A stretch of DNA of 9,299 nt, from NCBI GenBank assembly GCA_017614625.1, contig JAGABK010000199.1:1-9299 (forward strand). The letters are read 5' to 3'. The DNA comes from Spirochaetales bacterium. GTDB taxonomy: Bacteria; Spirochaetota; Spirochaetia; Sphaerochaetales; Sphaerochaetaceae. Every line of letters begins with the position of its first letter. The stretch's first letter is position 1. Below, piece by piece: positions 6,413 through 9,299 of this stretch. The notes under the pieces were generated by a model. The model saw nothing but the letters and a program-made list of their open reading frames with translations, did no database searches and had not been told where the DNA came from. Both the position numbers and the translations under genes were made by a program.

Positions 6413-8032
6413 ATGAAACAGAAAGTCTGTGTTTTCCAGCCGGGTTATTCGACCGACTGTTCAAGAAGCCGCGAGTATTTCGAGTGGGAGCTCGACCAGC
6501 TGGACAGGCTGGACGAGAGCGTCGACATCGTCGTCCTTCCCGAAGGCGCCGACATCCTGGGCAAGCTGGGTTCTCCCGATGCTGTCCGCGAGGCTGTCTC
6601 TCGCAACACCGGCGTCCTGATCGCCAAGGCCGCCGAGACGGCCAGGCGTTGCCACGCCATAGTGTTCGTCAACTGCTATACCGAGGTCGAAGGGAAGTTC
6701 CGCAACACTACGCTGGCCTTCGACAGAAGCGGCGGGATTGTCGGAAGGTACTACAAGCAGCACCTGACATGGGGCGAGGAGCACGTGCTGGGCCTGGATG
6801 CCTCGTACACCTACGAATACGATTCCCCCATGGTCCTGGAGCTCGACGGAATGCGCTTCGCGTTCCTCACATGCTACGATTTCTACTTCTACGAGTACTA
6901 TGCGAACATAGCCAAGGAGAATGTCGACATCATCATCGGATGCGCCCAGCAGAAGAGCGACCGTCTTGATGTCGCCGAGACCTTCGCCACGTTCCTTGCC
7001 TACAACACCAACGCCTACGTGCTGCGGTCCGGAGTCACGCTGAACGACGGGACGATGCTGGCCGGCGGAAGCATGGTCGTGGGTCCCGACGGACGCATGC
7101 TTGCGAACCTCGAGGAGCGCATCGACGTTGCCTTCGTCACCATAGACACGGAGAAGAAGCTCTACAAGCCGGGCGGATTCGGCAACCCCGACTGCGCCCA
7201 CTGGGAGTACGTGGAGAAGGGCAGGCGCCCGTGGAAGTACCGCCAGGGCGGAAGCGCGATCGTCCTCGACGACGACCTCATGCCTTATCCCAGGACCTGC
7301 GCCCACAGGGGCTTCCCGGCAGTCGCGCCCGAGGGAACCATGCCCGGATTCGGCGCAGCCGTCGCCCTGGGAGCCCAGGAGATCGAGTTCGACGTCTGGT
7401 GGACGAAGGACGGGGAGCTTGTCGTCTCGCACGACAGGAGCCTTGAGCGCTGCAGCGACGGAACGGGTCTTGTCACCGACTACACCTACGAGGAACTGCT
7501 GAAGTTCGACTTCGGCGCCAAGTTCGGAAGTCCGGCCTACAAGGGCCTCAAGATTCCGCGCTTCGAGGAAGTTCTCGCGCAGTTCGCATGCCAGGTGATC
7601 ATGAACATCCACATCAAGACCGGCAACAACAAGCTCGTCTACAACGTGGACCTGATAAAGAAGATCGCCGCGCTGATCCACAAGTACGGCTGCGAGAAGT
7701 ATTGCTACTTCATGACCGGAAACGACATCCTGCTCAAGCAGCTGGCCCAGTACGCGCCGGGCATCAAGCGCTGCGTGGGAGCCGGCGACGAGCCCGACAG
7801 GATAGTCGACCGCGCCATAGAGATGGGCTGCGAGAAGGTGCAGCTGTTCCTGGAGCATGCCTCGCCGGAGATGACCAGAAAGGCCCACGAGCACGGGATC
7901 ATCTGCAACGTCTACTACGCGGACACGGAAAAGCGCGCCCGCGAGTACCTGGACATGGGCTGCGACGTGATTCTGACCAACGACTGCAACAACATCATGC
8001 AGGTCGTGAAGGCCTGGGCAGCGGAGCATTAG
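6413..8032 (+). CDS. Nitrilase-superfamily amidohydrolase fused to glycerophosphodiester phosphodiesterase
   Basis: This 539-residue protein joins two complete hydrolase domains. Residues 1-278 are a carbon-nitrogen hydrolase (nitrilase superfamily) with the Glu-Lys-Cys triad visible as E44 (VVLPEGA), K115 (YYKQHLTWGEEHVLG) and C154 (LTCYDFYF); the superfamily hydrolyses amides, nitriles or ureido groups through a cysteine thioester. Its C-terminal GRRPWKY ends the fold, and a linker (about 280-293) follows. Residues 294-535 are a GDPD domain that would split glycerophosphodiesters or similar phosphodiesters to an alcohol and a phosphate ester: HRG (298-300, His 298), PEGT (306-309, usually PENT), EFDV (324-327; acidic metal ligands expected at E324 and D326), KDG (332-334), SHD (339-341, His 340). 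The usual metal-binding Glu before IK appears as His 400 (NIHIKT). There is no signal peptide or membrane helix, so it is cytoplasmic. GGGAGGG at 6399-6405 lies 7 nt before ATG 6413. As last gene of the importer operon it probably degrades the imported compound. The domain calls are strong; the substrate is unknown. Confidence 0.9.
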   Translation: MKQKVCVFQPGYSTDCSRSREYFEWELDQLDRLDESVDIVVLPEGADILGKLGSPDAVREAVSRNTGVLIAKAAETARRCHAIVFVNCYTEVEGKFRNTTLAFDRSGGIVGRYYKQHLTWGEEHVLGLDASYTYEYDSPMVLELDGMRFAFLTCYDFYFYEYYANIAKENVDIIIGCAQQKSDRLDVAETFATFLAYNTNAYVLRSGVTLNDGTMLAGGSMVVGPDGRMLANLEERIDVAFVTIDTEKKLYKPGGFGNPDCAHWEYVEKGRRPWKYRQGGSAIVLDDDLMPYPRTCAHRGFPAVAPEGTMPGFGAAVALGAQEIEFDVWWTKDGELVVSHDRSLERCSDGTGLVTDYTYEELLKFDFGAKFGSPAYKGLKIPRFEEVLAQFACQVIMNIHIKTGNNKLVYNVDLIKKIAALIHKYGCEKYCYFMTGNDILLKQLAQYAPGIKRCVGAGDEPDRIVDRAIEMGCEKVQLFLEHASPEMTRKAHEHGIICNVYYADTEKRAREYLDMGCDVILTNDCNNIMQVVKAWAAEH

Positions 8033-8035
8033 GCT

Positions 8036-8117
8036 CACGAACGGCACGACCGTCACGGGCGTCACCAGCGGCACTAACGTCACTACCGTCACGAACGGCA
8101 CGAACCGTCACGGATTG
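8036..8117 (+). repeat. Degenerate 9-bp tandem repeat, block 1 (CAC-NNN-CGK)
   Basis: Nine units begin with CAC at 8036, 8045, 8054, 8063, 8072, 8081, 8090, 8099 and 8109, that is seven exact 9-nt steps and one of 10. The consensus is CAC, three variable bases, then CGT or CGG; units at 8036 and 8090 are identical (CACGAACGG). The block starts four bases after the hydrolase stop codon. Short pairings such as ACGG/CCGT can form within and between units. No start codon or ribosome binding site supports translation. Confidence 0.8.
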
Positions 8118-8143
8118 CGGGAGGCTGAGACTGTATCCTGCAG

Positions 8144-8237
8144 CTTCAGTGGCACTTGGTGGCGCATAGTGGTTCCGGTGGGTTCAGTGGTTCCAGTGAA
8201 CTCAGTGGTATCAGTGGTTCCGGTGGTACCGGTACGG
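8144..8237 (-). repeat. Degenerate 9-bp tandem repeat, block 2 (inverted relative to block 1)
   Basis: On the + strand units end in GTGG or close variants at 8152, 8162, 8172, 8181, 8190, 8199, 8208, 8217 and 8226, giving six exact 9-nt steps after two of 10. TTCCGGTGG occurs twice (8173 and 8218). Read on the minus strand, units start with CAC (for example CACTGAACC), as in block 1, so the two blocks are the same style of repeat in opposite orientation, separated by about 26 nt (8118-8143) with no evident feature. Confidence 0.75.
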
Positions 8238-8241
8238 ATGC

Positions 8242-8275
8242 AAAAAAAATCGAGGCTGCCTTTGAGGCAGCCCCG
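8242..8275 (-). terminator. Intrinsic terminator of the decarboxylase beta-subunit gene
   Basis: GGCTGCC (8254-8260) pairs with GGCAGCC (8266-8272) around a TTTGA loop, and CG 8251-8252 with CG 8274-8275 extends the stem past one mismatch. Eight A's at 8242-8249 give a U-run after the stem on the minus-strand transcript. It lies 21 nt beyond the minus-strand stop. The + side has only CCGTTTGTT after the stem, so it may work weakly for the importer operon too, which has no other evident terminator. Confidence 0.9.
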
Positions 8276-8295
8276 TTTGTTCTGGGCCATCGGCC

Positions 8296-9299
8296 TTACA
8301 GGAGGATGTTCCTGACGGGCTCGAGGATGGGAACGGAGGCAAGCAGCACTCCGGCTGCGACTGCCGATCCGATGACTCCTGCCACGTTCGGTCCCATGGC
8401 GTGCATGAGAAGGAAGTTCTGCGGATCCTCTTCCTGTCCGACCTTGCTGGCCACGCGTGCGGCCATGGGGACGGCCGAGACACCGGCGGCGCCGATGAGC
8501 GGGTTGACCGGGTGCTTGGGATCGAGCTTGTTCATGAGCTTGGCGATCAGGACGCCCATGGCTGTTCCGAGCGAGAAGGCCACGGCTCCGAGAAGCAGGA
8601 TTCCCAGTGTGTTGAGGGTCAGGAAGTGCGAGGCTTCCATCTTCGATCCGACCGAAAGTCCCAGACAGATGGTGACGATGTTCATCATGGCGTTGGAGGC
8701 CGTGTCGGCAAGACGTCCGGTGACTCCGCATTCCTTGATGAGGTTTCCGAACATCAGGGCTCCGATGAGCGGCGTGGCGCTGGGAAGAAGCAGGGCGCAG
8801 ACCGTCAGTACGCTGATCGGGAAGATGATCTTCTCGGCCTTGGAGACGGGTCTGAGCTGCTGCATGCGGATCTTTCTCTCTTCCTTGGTGGTCAGGGCCT
8901 TCATGATGGGCGGCTGGATGACCGGGACGAGGGCCATGTAGGAGTAGGCTGCGACGGCGATCGGGCCGAGCAGTTCGGTTGCCAGTCGCGTCGTCGTGTA
9001 TATCGCCGTAGGTCCGTCGGCACCTCCTATGATTCCGATCGATGCAGCTGCGTGCAGGTCGAAGTTGATTCCGGGAATGAAGGAGAGAAGAAGTGCTCCG
9101 AGAAGGGCGGCGAAGATTCCGAACTGCGCCGCGGCTCCGAGAAGCAGCGTCTTGGGGTTGGCGATGAGCGGTCCGAAGTCGGTCATGGCTCCGACGCCCA
9201 TGAAGATGAGTATCGGGAACAGGCCGCTCTGGATTCCGGCATCGAACAGTATCTTGATGAATCCCACGGCACCCTGGGCGCCGGCCTCAAGGGAGGGAT
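8296..9299 (-). CDS. oadB: Na+-translocating decarboxylase beta subunit (OadB/GcdB/MmdB family), 5' end outside window
   Basis: This membrane subunit couples decarboxylation of the carboxybiotin carrier (from oxaloacetate, methylmalonyl-CoA or glutaconyl-CoA) to Na+ export across the inner membrane. The last 333 residues are visible, ending at the TAA complementary to 8296-8298; family members are about 370-430 residues, so the N-terminal one or two helices are missing. The frame is open to the right edge (reading PSLEAGAQGA before VGFIKILFDAG), so the GTG at 9267 is internal. Numbered from that Val: IFMGVGAMTDFGPLIANPKTL (21-41) holds the Asp matching the essential Asp203 of the Klebsiella subunit, SIGIIGGADGPTA at 77-89 is a family hallmark, and N255-G259-S264-R271 has exactly the spacing of the functional Asn373-Gly377-Ser382-Arg389 set. 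The sequence is mostly hydrophobic helices. Alpha and gamma subunit genes would be expected upstream, beyond the right edge. Which acyl substrate the complex uses cannot be told from this subunit. It converges on the importer operon and looks unrelated to it. Confidence 0.95.
   Translation of the reverse strand, partial: PSLEAGAQGAVGFIKILFDAGIQSGLFPILIFMGVGAMTDFGPLIANPKTLLLGAAAQFGIFAALLGALLLSFIPGINFDLHAAASIGIIGGADGPTAIYTTTRLATELLGPIAVAAYSYMALVPVIQPPIMKALTTKEERKIRMQQLRPVSKAEKIIFPISVLTVCALLLPSATPLIGALMFGNLIKECGVTGRLADTASNAMMNIVTICLGLSVGSKMEASHFLTLNTLGILLLGAVAFSLGTAMGVLIAKLMNKLDPKHPVNPLIGAAGVSAVPMAARVASKVGQEEDPQNFLLMHAMGPNVAGVIGSAVAAGVLLASVPILEPVRNILL

Noticed and set aside
6461..8101. A 546-residue minus-strand open frame covering the hydrolase gene.
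   Set aside because: It mirrors a GC-rich sense gene whose catalytic motifs are clear. Its product is a Val/Leu/Asp-rich sequence without any recognisable domain, and it runs into the 9-bp repeat region.
8036..8237. Possible CRISPR array.
   Set aside because: Repeat period is only 9-10 nt with no conserved long repeats, no unique spacers and no cas genes nearby.
8108..8731. A 207-residue minus-strand frame ending in a Thr-rich stretch (TGTTGTTDTTEF) and a + strand frame of 261 residues at 8156-8941.
   Set aside because: Both are out-of-frame shadows of the decarboxylase gene running into the repeat blocks; the Thr-rich stretch is just the 9-bp repeat translated.

Overview
The window looks like a chromosomal segment of a Gram-negative-type anaerobe, most plausibly a spirochaete of the Sphaerochaeta/Treponema kind. 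The reasons are the cysteine-less signal peptide ending in VFA followed by GGSKES on the solute-binding protein, a style I associate with spirochaete binding proteins, and a biotin-dependent Na+-pumping decarboxylase beta subunit at the right edge, common in fermentative anaerobes. Coding sequence is GC-rich with many AGG arginine and GGA glycine codons throughout, so the genes look native to one genome. The taxonomic call is an inference.

Positions 1-6399 and on to 8032 hold one co-directional block on the + strand: the 3' part of a LysR-type regulator gene (1-845), a short control region (846-949), a complete peptide/opine-type ABC importer (binding protein, two ATPases, two permeases; 950-6399), and a 539-residue protein joining a nitrilase-superfamily amidohydrolase to a glycerophosphodiester phosphodiesterase (GDPD) domain (6413-8032). 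From the second gene on, the genes overlap or are about 13-18 nt apart, so they should be co-transcribed. A hairpin between the binding-protein gene and the first ATPase gene probably adjusts relative expression.

Positions 8033-8295 are non-coding and carry two blocks of degenerate 9-bp tandem repeats in opposite orientation, then an intrinsic terminator that serves the convergent minus-strand gene. That gene (8296-9299, 5' end outside the window) encodes the membrane beta subunit of a Na+-translocating oxaloacetate/methylmalonyl-CoA-type decarboxylase.

Working model (inference): the LysR regulator senses a small molecule and controls import of a substrate by the family-5 ABC system. The cytoplasmic hydrolase then cuts it at a C-N bond (nitrilase domain) and at a phosphodiester bond (GDPD domain). 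The layout recalls the agrocinopine (acc) operon of Agrobacterium, where a peptide-type importer is paired with a GDPD-family phosphodiesterase; here a second hydrolase is fused to it. This two-domain enzyme in its importer operon is the most interesting item in the window.
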